From the NCBI GenBank assembly GCA_023419605.1, contig JAEZXR010000013.1:62001-126000 (forward strand): a stretch of DNA of 64,000 bases. The letters are read 5' to 3'. Made by a program: the position numbers and the translations under genes. Within the stretch, counting starts at the first letter, position 1. Every line of letters starts with the position of its first letter. Below, piece by piece: positions 16,369 through 24,154 of the stretch. The notes below the pieces were generated by a model, which was not told the origin of the DNA, did no database searches, and saw only the letters and a list, made by a program, of their open reading frames with translations. The stretch comes from Bacillota bacterium. GTDB taxonomy: Bacteria; Bacillota; Clostridia; Acetivibrionales; JAEZXR01.

Positions 16369-17025
16369 GTGTTCACGGGAATTATTGAAGAAATAGGAAC
16401 CATCGCTTCGGTTCAAAAGGGTGAAAAATCATCCAGGATAACCGTCAAAGCAAAGAAGGTTTTGCAGCAAGTCGCTTTGGGTGACAGCATCAGTACCAAT
16501 GGTGTCTGCCTTACGGTATCAAAAATATCATCACAGGGCTTTGAGGCGGATGTTATGGCAGAGACCCTCAGAAGAAGCAATCTGGGGAGCATGGCTGTCG
16601 GCGACAAAGTGAACCTTGAGCGGGCTTTACGGTATGAGGGGCGGTTTGGCGGCCATATTGTCACAGGCCATATTGACGGTACGGGAAAAATTACTGCACT
16701 CCGTCGAGAGGACAATGCAGTATGGGTTACGGTATCTACTGCGGAAGATATTTTAAAATACATTGTTGCGAAAGGCTCTATTGCTATCGACGGTATAAGT
16801 CTTACGGCAGCGTATGTGGATGATGCTGTTTTTAAAGTGTCCGTCATTCCCCATACCGGACAGGAAACAACACTGCTGGGCAAAGCGGCGGGAGATGTAG
16901 TGAATCTTGAGTGCGACGTTATTGGGAAGTATGTGGAGAAGCTGCTGCGGTATGCTGCACCGAAGGAAGAAAAACAACACAAAACGATGGATTGGGACTT
17001 TTTAAAGAATAATGGCTATTTATAG
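16369..17025 (+). CDS. ribE: Riboflavin synthase alpha subunit
   Basis: 218 residues with the two tandem lumazine-binding domains of riboflavin synthase. The first starts MFTGIIEEIGTIASVQ and the second at about residue 98 (FGGHIVTGHIDGTGKIT). Each has the GV/I-S-L-T motif (STNGVCLTV and IDGISLTA). It dismutates two 6,7-dimethyl-8-ribityllumazine molecules to riboflavin, probably with the RibH capsid. GTG start at 16369, with GGAAGGAGG 7-16 bases upstream inside the end of ribD. It is 11 bases from ribBA. Some nomenclatures call this gene ribC. Confidence 0.96.
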   Translation: MFTGIIEEIGTIASVQKGEKSSRITVKAKKVLQQVALGDSISTNGVCLTVSKISSQGFEADVMAETLRRSNLGSMAVGDKVNLERALRYEGRFGGHIVTGHIDGTGKITALRREDNAVWVTVSTAEDILKYIVAKGSIAIDGISLTAAYVDDAVFKVSVIPHTGQETTLLGKAAGDVVNLECDVIGKYVEKLLRYAAPKEEKQHKTMDWDFLKNNGYL

Positions 17026-17036
17026 GAGGTTGAAAG

Positions 17037-18236
17037 ATGTTTACATTTAATACCATTGAAGAGGCCATAGAAGATATTAAGGCCGGAAAAATGATTATTG
17101 TTGTGGATGACCCGGACAGAGAGAATGAGGGAGACCTGCTGATGGCCGCGGAAAAAGTGACTGCGGAGGCTGTAAATTTTATGGCAAGGTACGGGAGAGG
17201 ACTTATTTGTATGCCAATGGAGGAGAAGCGGCTTTCGGACCTTGGAATCCATCCTATGGTCCAAAGAAATACGGATTGCCACGGGACTGCTTTTACCGTA
17301 TCCGTCGATGCAGTTGAGACCACCACGGGAATCTCTGCCTATGAAAGGGCTCTGACCATACAAAAAGCCTTGGACCCGGAGGCGGCTGAAAATGATTTCA
17401 GAAGGCCCGGGCATATTTTCCCGCTGATGGCTAAAAAGGGAGGTGTACTAAAAAGAGCAGGCCACACGGAAGCCGCGGTGGATTTGGCAGCCCTGGCAGG
17501 CTTGAAGCCCACAGGTGTTATTTGTGAGATCATGAAGGATGACGGGACCATGGCACGAACACCGGACCTCATGGAATTTGCCGAAACCCATAATTTAAAA
17601 ATCATAACCATAGCGGATCTTATCGCTTATCGGAATCGTAGGGACAAACTGGTGGAACGAGTGGTAGAAACTCAAATGCCAACGAAATATGGTGAATTTA
17701 AAATCTATGGTTATATAAACAAACTGAATGGAGAGCACCATGTAGCCTTGGTAAAGGGAGATGTGGGCGGCGAGGAACCGGTGCTGGCAAGAATCCATTC
17801 GGAATGCCTTACGGGAGATGCTCTGGGTTCAAAACGATGCGACTGTGGGGAACAATACGAGGCAGCCATGAAGAAAATCGGAGAAGGAGGAAGAGGAATC
17901 CTGGTTTATATGCGGCAGGAGGGCCGGGGGATCGGTTTGATCAATAAGCTTAAAGCCTATGCGCTCCAGGATGAAGGCCTGGATACGGTAGAAGCAAATG
18001 TAAAACTCGGATTTCCGGCTGACATGAGGGATTACGGAATCGGAGCACAGATTCTTGCGGATTTGGGTGTGAAAAGGTTGAATCTTATGACCAATAACCC
18101 GAGGAAGATATCGGGGCTTTCCGGCTATGGCATAGAAATTATAAACCGGGTGCCCATCCAGATGGACCCTAACGCCAATAATGAATTTTATCTTAAAACC
18201 AAAAAAGAAAAGCTGGATCATATGTTAAATAATTAG
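17037..18236 (+). CDS. ribBA: Bifunctional DHBP synthase / GTP cyclohydrolase II
   Basis: 399 residues. Residues 1-200 are 3,4-dihydroxy-2-butanone 4-phosphate synthase, with the acidic loop DDPDRENEGDL and RPGHIFPLMAKKGGVLKRAGHTE. Residues 205-399 are GTP cyclohydrolase II, with zinc cysteines in SECLTGDALGSKRCDCGEQ and the arginine finger region RQEGRGIGLINKLKAYALQD. It supplies both precursors of lumazine. The gene starts with AGGAGG 7 bases upstream and precedes ribH by 18 bases. Confidence 0.97.
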   Translation: MFTFNTIEEAIEDIKAGKMIIVVDDPDRENEGDLLMAAEKVTAEAVNFMARYGRGLICMPMEEKRLSDLGIHPMVQRNTDCHGTAFTVSVDAVETTTGISAYERALTIQKALDPEAAENDFRRPGHIFPLMAKKGGVLKRAGHTEAAVDLAALAGLKPTGVICEIMKDDGTMARTPDLMEFAETHNLKIITIADLIAYRNRRDKLVERVVETQMPTKYGEFKIYGYINKLNGEHHVALVKGDVGGEEPVLARIHSECLTGDALGSKRCDCGEQYEAAMKKIGEGGRGILVYMRQEGRGIGLINKLKAYALQDEGLDTVEANVKLGFPADMRDYGIGAQILADLGVKRLNLMTNNPRKISGLSGYGIEIINRVPIQMDPNANNEFYLKTKKEKLDHMLNN

Positions 18237-18254
18237 TTATAAGGAGGAAGTACA

Positions 18255-18719
18255 ATGGTGGTTTTTGAAGGGAAATTAGTAGCAGAAGGTTTGAAAGTAG
18301 GAATCGTCGTAGGAAGGTTTAATGAATTTATCGGCTCAAAATTGCTGGGAGGAGCTTTGGATGGGCTAAAGAGACACGGTGTGGAAGAAAACGATATAGA
18401 AGTTGTCTGGGTTCCGGGTGCATTTGAAATTCCCCTGGCGGCAAAGAAAATGGCGAAAAGTGAAAAATACGATGCCGTTATTTGCCTCGGAGCCGTCATA
18501 AGAGGCTCAACACCGCACTTTGACTATGTCTGTGCCGAGGTGTCCAAAGGGATTGCCCAGGTTTCGCTAAGTACGGAGAAACCGGTCATATTCGGTGTAT
18601 TGACAACGGATAGCATCGAGCAGGCGATAGAAAGAGCAGGAACAAAATCGGGAAATAAGGGCTATGATGCCGCAGTTACTGCCATTGAAATGGCCAATTT
18701 ATTAAGGAATATCGGCTAA
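18255..18719 (+). CDS. ribH: 6,7-dimethyl-8-ribityllumazine synthase
   Basis: 154 residues, standard size. Motifs: GIVVGRFNEFI, VWVPGAFEIPLAAKKMA, AVICLGAVIRGSTPHFDYVC, the catalytic His in TPHFDYV, and FGVLTTDSIEQAIERAGTK. It condenses the ribityl pyrimidine with DHBP and forms a pentamer or icosahedral capsid. Last gene of the operon; a 38-base perfect palindrome follows 16 bases later. Confidence 0.97.
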   Translation: MVVFEGKLVAEGLKVGIVVGRFNEFIGSKLLGGALDGLKRHGVEENDIEVVWVPGAFEIPLAAKKMAKSEKYDAVICLGAVIRGSTPHFDYVCAEVSKGIAQVSLSTEKPVIFGVLTTDSIEQAIERAGTKSGNKGYDAAVTAIEMANLLRNIG

Positions 18720-18735
18720 GGGAGGAATTTCACCT

Positions 18736-18773
18736 GTAAATAGCAGAGCAGTGATCACTGCTCTGCTATTTAC
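18736..18773. terminator. Perfect 38-base palindrome shared by convergent genes
   Basis: GTAAATAGCAGAGCAGTG and its exact complement, centred on GTGATCAC. It terminates ribH on the plus strand, and its right arm contains the TAA stop codon (18770-18772) of the minus-strand gene. Confidence 0.85.
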
Positions 18774-19843
18774 GGGAGGAAGCTTTCCACTATATTCCGC
18801 TTTTCCCAGAGAGCGCAGCCACCCTGGCCTTCGACAAGCAGATCATGATTTTCGCGGATTTTCCGGAGGAAGTCGGATTGCAGGGCTCCCTTTAAAGATT
18901 TGTCCTTGATATTCGAGTCGGAAAAAGGAGCGAAGGGACAGGGTTCTACATTTCCCTCGGGACTCACATGAATAAATCCCCGGCCGGAGGCAAGGCAGCC
19001 GCCAAAGCGTTTTTCATCTCCGGGAAAGGCGATAAATAACCCGGAGAGATTTTCTCTGAAATCCGTCAGCTTTTGTGACAGCCCTTCTCTCTGTTCCTCC
19101 GTAATGACCCAGGTGTCCGTTTCTTCCTTTACAGGTACATATTCTACAAAAAAGAATAGCTTGCAGCCTTCTGCAATGAGCTCCCTTATAAAGCTTTCAT
19201 CCGTTACGGTATCAAAATTTTCACGAGTCACAGTGATGGAGGTGCCATAAAAGATATTGTTATCCTTTAGCTGCCGGAAGATTCCCTTATTGTGCTGATG
19301 TACTCCATCCCCTCTGCGCGTATCGGTATCTTCTTCATTTCCTTCGATGCTTATGACAGGAATCAGATTTTTAATACCCTTTAACGCGGTAATGACAGTA
19401 TCATTTAAAAGCAGCCCGTTGGTAAAAGTAGGAAATATGACATCCCGGTTTTCGCGGGCAATCGCCATAATATCATTTTTACGCACCAGAGGTTCCCCAC
19501 CGGCCAGAAGTATAATGGAAATACCCAGGTCTTTTGCTTCCTGCACCATGCTTTTCATTCTCGATACGTCCAGCTCGGAATCCTGTCTTCGATACTGCGC
19601 TTGCGCATAACATCCCTTGCATCGCAAGTTGCACCGGTGGGTAATGCTGGCAATCATGAAAGCCGGGACATGGAAGCCGTCCTCTTCATTTTTTAACCGT
19701 ATTGTGGCAGCTTTTTTCTGTGATACAATGGTATTCTTTATAAAGAGTGCCATGGACGGATTCTTCAGGCTGATACGAAGAGAGTCCTTCAAAAGCTGGC
19801 TGATGGATTTGTTCATTATAGCAGTAAAATCATTTTCTTTCAT
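18770..19843 (-). CDS. Radical SAM protein with SPASM-like C-terminus
   Basis: 357 residues. The radical SAM cluster motif is CNLRCKGC (C-x3-C-x2-C) near residue 73, followed by LLAGGEPLVRKND. The C-terminal part has GGCLASGRGFIHVSPEGNVEPC followed by PFAPFSDSNI and a late Cys (GGCALWEKRN), which resembles a SPASM/twitch auxiliary cluster region. The N-terminal 45 residues are helical and outside the core. Relatives modify peptides or mature enzymes, but no precursor peptide or partner enzyme is evident next to it. It appears monocistronic, upstream of nothing obvious, converging on the riboflavin operon. Substrate unknown. Confidence 0.8.
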   Translation of the reverse strand: MKENDFTAIMNKSISQLLKDSLRISLKNPSMALFIKNTIVSQKKAATIRLKNEEDGFHVPAFMIASITHRCNLRCKGCYAQAQYRRQDSELDVSRMKSMVQEAKDLGISIILLAGGEPLVRKNDIMAIARENRDVIFPTFTNGLLLNDTVITALKGIKNLIPVISIEGNEEDTDTRRGDGVHQHNKGIFRQLKDNNIFYGTSITVTRENFDTVTDESFIRELIAEGCKLFFFVEYVPVKEETDTWVITEEQREGLSQKLTDFRENLSGLFIAFPGDEKRFGGCLASGRGFIHVSPEGNVEPCPFAPFSDSNIKDKSLKGALQSDFLRKIRENHDLLVEGQGGCALWEKRNIVESFLP

Positions 19844-20126
19844 CCTTACGATTCCTTTCGCTTTCCAAAACTTAAATTGCTATGACTATGTTATACCCTG
19901 TGATTTGTATAAAACACATCCTATTTATATTTTTTTAGCAGTTAACTATTATACGTAGTAAATCAAAAAAGTTCTACTAGTAAGAGTAATTTATTATGTT
20001 TTTTACCATATATATACAAAGATGATGGCGTAAGGAGGATGAACTGTATCGCTTATAAGTAGGCTCAGGGATAATAAAGTCAAAAAAGGAGAGTTCTCTC
20101 TCTCCCCTTTGACTAGCTGCCTTATG

Positions 20127-20402
20127 CTAAATTTCGTTATAAGTAGCCCGGAATTCATTGGGTGTATACCCATACTTGGCTTTAAATTGTTTGATGAAAT
20201 AAGCCGGACCGTTATAACCCACTTTATACCCGATTTCCTGAATGGTAAAATTCTTATCTGCCAGTAACGCTTTCGCCTTTTCAAGCCGAAAACCGGTAAT
20301 ATAGGAAGTAAAGTTTTCGCCCGTTTTATCCTTTAAGTAGGATCGGCCTTTGCAGCTCATAATTTTGTAGGGGGGAAAGTTCGGAAGCGAAGCGCGGAGC
20401 AT
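20127..20402 (-). pseudogene. Remnant of an AraC/YesN-family regulator (DNA-binding domain only)
   Basis: The 65 C-terminal residues match the AraC-type double helix-turn-helix: YLKDKTGENFTSYITGFRLE, then KAKALLADKNFTIQEIGYKV and GYNGPAYFIKQFKAKYGYTP ending PNEFRATYNEI. The first helix-turn-helix begins abruptly after an unrelated 15-20 residues (MLRASLPNFPPYKIMSC), and no sensor or receiver domain lies upstream. A ribosome binding site is not evident. Deletion of the 5' part is the simplest reading. A hairpin rich in GGAGAG/CTCTCC follows the stop. Confidence 0.7.
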
Positions 20403-20467
20403 AGACCACTATACGATTTATTTTACCGATTTTACAAATTTTAATCGTACAATTACATTAAAAAAGG

Positions 20468-20555
20468 TATAATGTAAGTACGGAATAAATATTGAAGGCA
20501 GATATGGGAGGTTGTGAAAAGAAAAACTTCGTTTTCACAGCCTTCTTTAGAGTGT
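20468..20555 (+). promoter_or_regulatory. -10 box and leader hairpin of the MFS gene
   Basis: TATAAT at 20468-20473; then GGAGGTTGTGAAAA pairs with TTTTCACAGCCTTC (20511-20551, two wobbles) in the 5' leader. The hairpin lacks a long T-run, so its role is unclear. Confidence 0.45.
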
Positions 20556-20602
20556 AAACCAGCAAACAGATGAAACAGTATTCTTATAAGTATGGGGAGT
20601 TT

Positions 20603-21778
20603 ATGATGTATAAGAAGATAAACAGGTTCATTATAGGGAGCAATTTCTACGCGTTTTTTGTAAATGGCTTGATTGTATTGATGACGGGAGCAATCCTTCC
20701 CTATTTGATCAGAGATTTTAACCTTTCGTATAATCAGGGGGGGCTTCTCATCTCGCTGCAAGCAGGAGGGAATCTTTTATCGGGAATTTTCAGCGGCATT
20801 ATTTCCGAGTACTTGGGTAAAAAAGCGACCCTTTTGCTAGGGGGATTGTCTTTTACTATCGGGTTCGGCGGCATTCTCTTTGCTCCTACCGTTCCCTGGC
20901 TGGTTTTCTTTATTGCTATCTCCGGGTTAGGCTGGGGTACGGTGAATAATTTATCCAATACCATCATCAGTGAAATCTCGGAAGGAAAAGGAAGCACCCT
21001 TAATTTTCTTCATATGTTTTATGCTGTAGGCGCTTTTATAGCTCCCTTTTTTGTAGGTATGGCGCTAAAGCTGAATTTTGATTGGCGTATTCCCGTAGCG
21101 GTTGTAGCCATTCTTTCAGCGGTTCTGGTTATTGTATTTCTTTTTATGCCGATGGCACCCGAAAAGCAAACAGCAGCGAAAGGAGGAAAGGTTTCCCTGG
21201 AATTTCTTAAGGAGAAGCGGTATTACCTGTTTATGGCCATTCTGTTTTGCTATGTGGGAGCGGAAACCAGTATTAACGGATGGCTTGTTACGTATATGGT
21301 CAATGCGGGAATACTGAGTGAAGTAATTGCTCAAACCGTTTTATCCTTGTTATGGGTAGTAGTCATATTCGGACGTTTGTTTTGTGCATATGTTTCCAAT
21401 AAGGTAAAAAAGGAAATTGTTGTTGCATGCTGTTGTATCGGAGAAGCAATATTTTTTACAGTGCTTTTATTAACAAGAAATCCTTGGCTTATTACGATTT
21501 TTATTATGGGACTGGGATTGTGCCAGGCCGGGATTTATCCCACCACTGTGGCCAATGCCAGTGGATTGTTAAAAGGCTCTCCTGTAGCAAACGGGCTTCT
21601 GTTTTCCTGTGGAGGTCTGGGAGCTTCGGTCATACCTTTTATAGTGGGTGTATTTGCCCAAAAACTGGGAATTTATATGGGGATGGTGATCATTGGCGTT
21701 GCTGTACTTCTGCTGCTGGTGCTGACCCTGCTGAATGCTTTTAATAGGGTGGACACATCAACGGCAAAGGCAGGATGA
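20603..21778 (+). CDS. Major facilitator superfamily transporter
   Basis: About 391 residues with 12 predicted membrane segments. The loop between helices 2 and 3 reads GIISEYLGKKATLLLGG, a variant of the MFS GxxxDxxGRRxxL motif, repeated less clearly after helix 8 (CAYVSNKVKKEIVVAC). The sequence GAILPYLIRDFNLSYNQGGL near the start and GWGTVNNLSNTIISEIS in helix 4 resemble the FucP/sugar-type or fosmidomycin-type MFS branch; the substrate is not readable. ATG 20603 has GGGGAG 3-8 bases upstream; ATG 20606 is equally possible. Monocistronic, with a long terminator downstream. Confidence 0.85.
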   Translation: MMYKKINRFIIGSNFYAFFVNGLIVLMTGAILPYLIRDFNLSYNQGGLLISLQAGGNLLSGIFSGIISEYLGKKATLLLGGLSFTIGFGGILFAPTVPWLVFFIAISGLGWGTVNNLSNTIISEISEGKGSTLNFLHMFYAVGAFIAPFFVGMALKLNFDWRIPVAVVAILSAVLVIVFLFMPMAPEKQTAAKGGKVSLEFLKEKRYYLFMAILFCYVGAETSINGWLVTYMVNAGILSEVIAQTVLSLLWVVVIFGRLFCAYVSNKVKKEIVVACCCIGEAIFFTVLLLTRNPWLITIFIMGLGLCQAGIYPTTVANASGLLKGSPVANGLLFSCGGLGASVIPFIVGVFAQKLGIYMGMVIIGVAVLLLLVLTLLNAFNRVDTSTAKAG

Positions 21779-21820
21779 AAAGGAATTCCTTTTCATGACG
21801 GAAGTTTGAACTGTAATAGG

Positions 21821-21879
21821 AAAAACAAACCAGATTCGATGTTATGGACATAACATCGAATCTGGTTTGTTTTTTAAGA
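21821..21879 (+). terminator. Long perfect hairpin terminator after the MFS gene
   Basis: A 26-bp perfect stem (21821-21846 with 21849-21874), outer AAAAACAAACCAG / CTGGTTTGTTTTT, ending in a T-run on either strand. Confidence 0.9.
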
Positions 21880-22060
21880 GGCTTATAAACTGAGTTTCTT
21901 TAAAAAAGGTGAATCCCTAGCTTGTGTAGAAAAAGGAACATGCTTCGTATCCTTTTGTAGTATGAAGAAAGTGTAAAAAATCTTATAATAAAATTAATTA
22001 AAAATTCGTTAATGGATTTTAATATGTAGAAAATATAATCATCCGGAAAACTTATCCGAA

Positions 22061-22120
22061 AAAAGAGAGGGAACAGGACTGCCAACGAATTACGACAGTC
22101 CCGTTCCCTCTCTTTTTCAG
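22061..22120 (-). terminator. Terminator of the SulP transporter gene
   Basis: AAAAGAGAGGGAAC and GGACTG pair with CAGTCC and GTTCCCTCTCTTTT; a T-run follows in the minus-strand direction. The region 21880-22158 otherwise holds no gene I can support. Confidence 0.85.
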
Positions 22121-22158
22121 TGAAAGCCATCTTTATTTTGTCAATCATGCAATTTCAG

Positions 22159-23805
22159 TTATGCGGGAACCAAATCCTGCGCTGCGAGGATCGCCTGGTC
22201 TGCACTCCAGAAAATCATGTCCTCGCCGATTTTTTTAGCTAAAACGCTTCTTTGCAGCATGGTTAAGACCTGCGGCTGCAGTCCGCAAAGCATAAGCCTG
22301 CATCCTTTTTCCTTCATTTGATGATGCAATTCATCCAAAGCCTGGATACCTGAAGTATCGATGAGCGGAACCCCACGCATGGAAAGGATCAATATGCGGG
22401 TTTCATCCAGCTCCGAAAGCTGAGCCTTCAGCTGCTCTACCGTGGCAAAGAAAATAGGTCCGGAAAAATAGACTACACGAACGTGGTCCAAATGTTTTTT
22501 GAACACCATGCCGGTTTTTTCACTGAGCCTTTTTTCATCCACTTCTTGAATGCAGATGTGCATGTTGGAGATTTTAACCATAAACATGATGCTGGCAAAA
22601 GCTACACCGATGATAATGGCTTGTGTCAAGTCAAAGACTACCGTGGCAACCATGGTAATTAAAAATTTGGAGATTGCACTTTTAAAATGCCGGGAGAATA
22701 TGTACTTTATGCTTTCCCACTCATTCATGCGCCATGCTGTCACCATCAGGACCCCGGCAAGAGAAGCCAAGGGGATTTGGGACATGACGGGAGCAAGAAC
22801 AAACATGGATATCAAAAGGCCCATGGCATGAAATATACTCACCAACCGTGTATGTCCGCCGGATTTGATCCCGACACTGGTGCGGGCAATGGCTGCTGTC
22901 GCCGGTACTCCGCCGAAGAAGGGGATGATGATGTTGCCGATACCCTGGGACACCAGTTCACGGTTTGCATCCAGTTTTTCTCCCTTCATCTTTCCGCCTA
23001 CTTCACCGCACAGGAGGCTTTCGATCATGCCCAGTGCGGCAATGCTCAGGGCGGGGATCAGCATGCCTTGGAGATCCGCAATATTTATGGAAAAAAGGTT
23101 TAATCTGCTTTCAGGAAGCAGTGTCTTGGGGATTTCACCAATCACAGCTACCGGTAATTTGAAAATAAGGTTTACAGAAAGTGAGATAACAAGGCCGGCA
23201 AGAGAAGAAGGAATTACTGCATTCCACTTTTTAGGCCATACAATCATGGTGGCAATTACGATGCATCCTAAAAGGACTGCGGCCCAGTTAGGGTTGATGC
23301 CGGTTCTGAAATACTGTATGAGTTTGATGGCGGAGGATTCTGCTTCACCGGATTTAATACCGAAGAAGTTATCAATCTGTCCGATCGCAATAATAAGGGC
23401 AATTCCCGATGTGAAGCCGGTAACAACAGGAGCGGGAATGTAAGAAACGATTTTACCGAATTTTAAAAGACCTGCAATCACCAGGATGATTCCCGACATG
23501 GCCCCAGCGACCCATACGCCGGTCAGCCCGTATTTTTGAAATAGAAGAATCAGGATCGCTGTCATAGCGCCGGTAGGACCGGAAATTTGAAAAGAAGCTC
23601 CAGATAGTGCTCCGATGATCAATCCGGAAAGGATGGCCGTGATGAGTCCGGCAGCCGCAGAGGCGCCACATCCGACACCAAAGGCAAGAGCCAGAGGGAG
23701 AGCTACGGCGGTCACTGTAAGACCTGCCAGAAGGTCATGTTTAAAGGACTGCGCATTATATCCCTTAAATTCCCGCTTCAAATCATTGATGTAGTTACGT
23801 ACCAT
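22159..23805 (-). CDS. SulP/SLC26 family anion transporter with STAS domain
   Basis: About 548 residues. The N-terminal transmembrane core has the SulP hallmark LLAGLTVTAVALPLALAFGV and GASFQISGPTGAMTAILILL, plus IPAPVVTGFTSGIALIIAIG. The cytoplasmic STAS domain (about 430-545) includes RILILSMRGVPLIDTSGIQA, with the Asp-Thr-Ser-Gly loop of STAS proteins. These carry sulfate, bicarbonate or dicarboxylates; the substrate here is not determined. ATG 23805 has GGAG 8 bases upstream; a GTG three codons earlier is an alternative. Monocistronic. Confidence 0.92.
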   Translation of the reverse strand: MVRNYINDLKREFKGYNAQSFKHDLLAGLTVTAVALPLALAFGVGCGASAAAGLITAILSGLIIGALSGASFQISGPTGAMTAILILLFQKYGLTGVWVAGAMSGIILVIAGLLKFGKIVSYIPAPVVTGFTSGIALIIAIGQIDNFFGIKSGEAESSAIKLIQYFRTGINPNWAAVLLGCIVIATMIVWPKKWNAVIPSSLAGLVISLSVNLIFKLPVAVIGEIPKTLLPESRLNLFSINIADLQGMLIPALSIAALGMIESLLCGEVGGKMKGEKLDANRELVSQGIGNIIIPFFGGVPATAAIARTSVGIKSGGHTRLVSIFHAMGLLISMFVLAPVMSQIPLASLAGVLMVTAWRMNEWESIKYIFSRHFKSAISKFLITMVATVVFDLTQAIIIGVAFASIMFMVKISNMHICIQEVDEKRLSEKTGMVFKKHLDHVRVVYFSGPIFFATVEQLKAQLSELDETRILILSMRGVPLIDTSGIQALDELHHQMKEKGCRLMLCGLQPQVLTMLQRSVLAKKIGEDMIFWSADQAILAAQDLVPA

Positions 23806-24154
23806 GGTATTCACTCCATATTTATAAGATATACATACTTATCCATTGTAAATATTTTGTCCTGTAAAGACAATGTTCAAAATACGGGAAATATCTTATG
23901 TAAAGCGTCATAGAAGCTATAAGGGGTGATTGTATAGATATAGGATTGAATTGCTTTCACAGAGAGGGGAAGTGTGTTTCGATATAAATAAATAAAAGAA
24001 TATTCAGTCTTTACATGAACATTCTTTTGATATACAATGTAGACTGATAGACACAAAAAACCTAATTATAAAACTGTATTTACATTAATATTCTATCATA
24101 CTACAATAAATATTGTCAACGGGTTTTGTGAAAAAATTTTGGGAGAGTGGTAAA
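23806..24154. other. A/T-rich intergenic region
   Basis: Divergent promoter region for the SulP and HelD genes. It holds a weak hairpin (AAAAGAAT ... ATTCTTTT, 23994-24029) and T/A-rich promoter-like sequence. No gene or known RNA is seen. Confidence 0.5.

Noticed and set aside
21900..22148. Minus-strand open frame of 82 codons
   Set aside because: It contains the SulP terminator hairpin and has no recognisable family or ribosome binding site.
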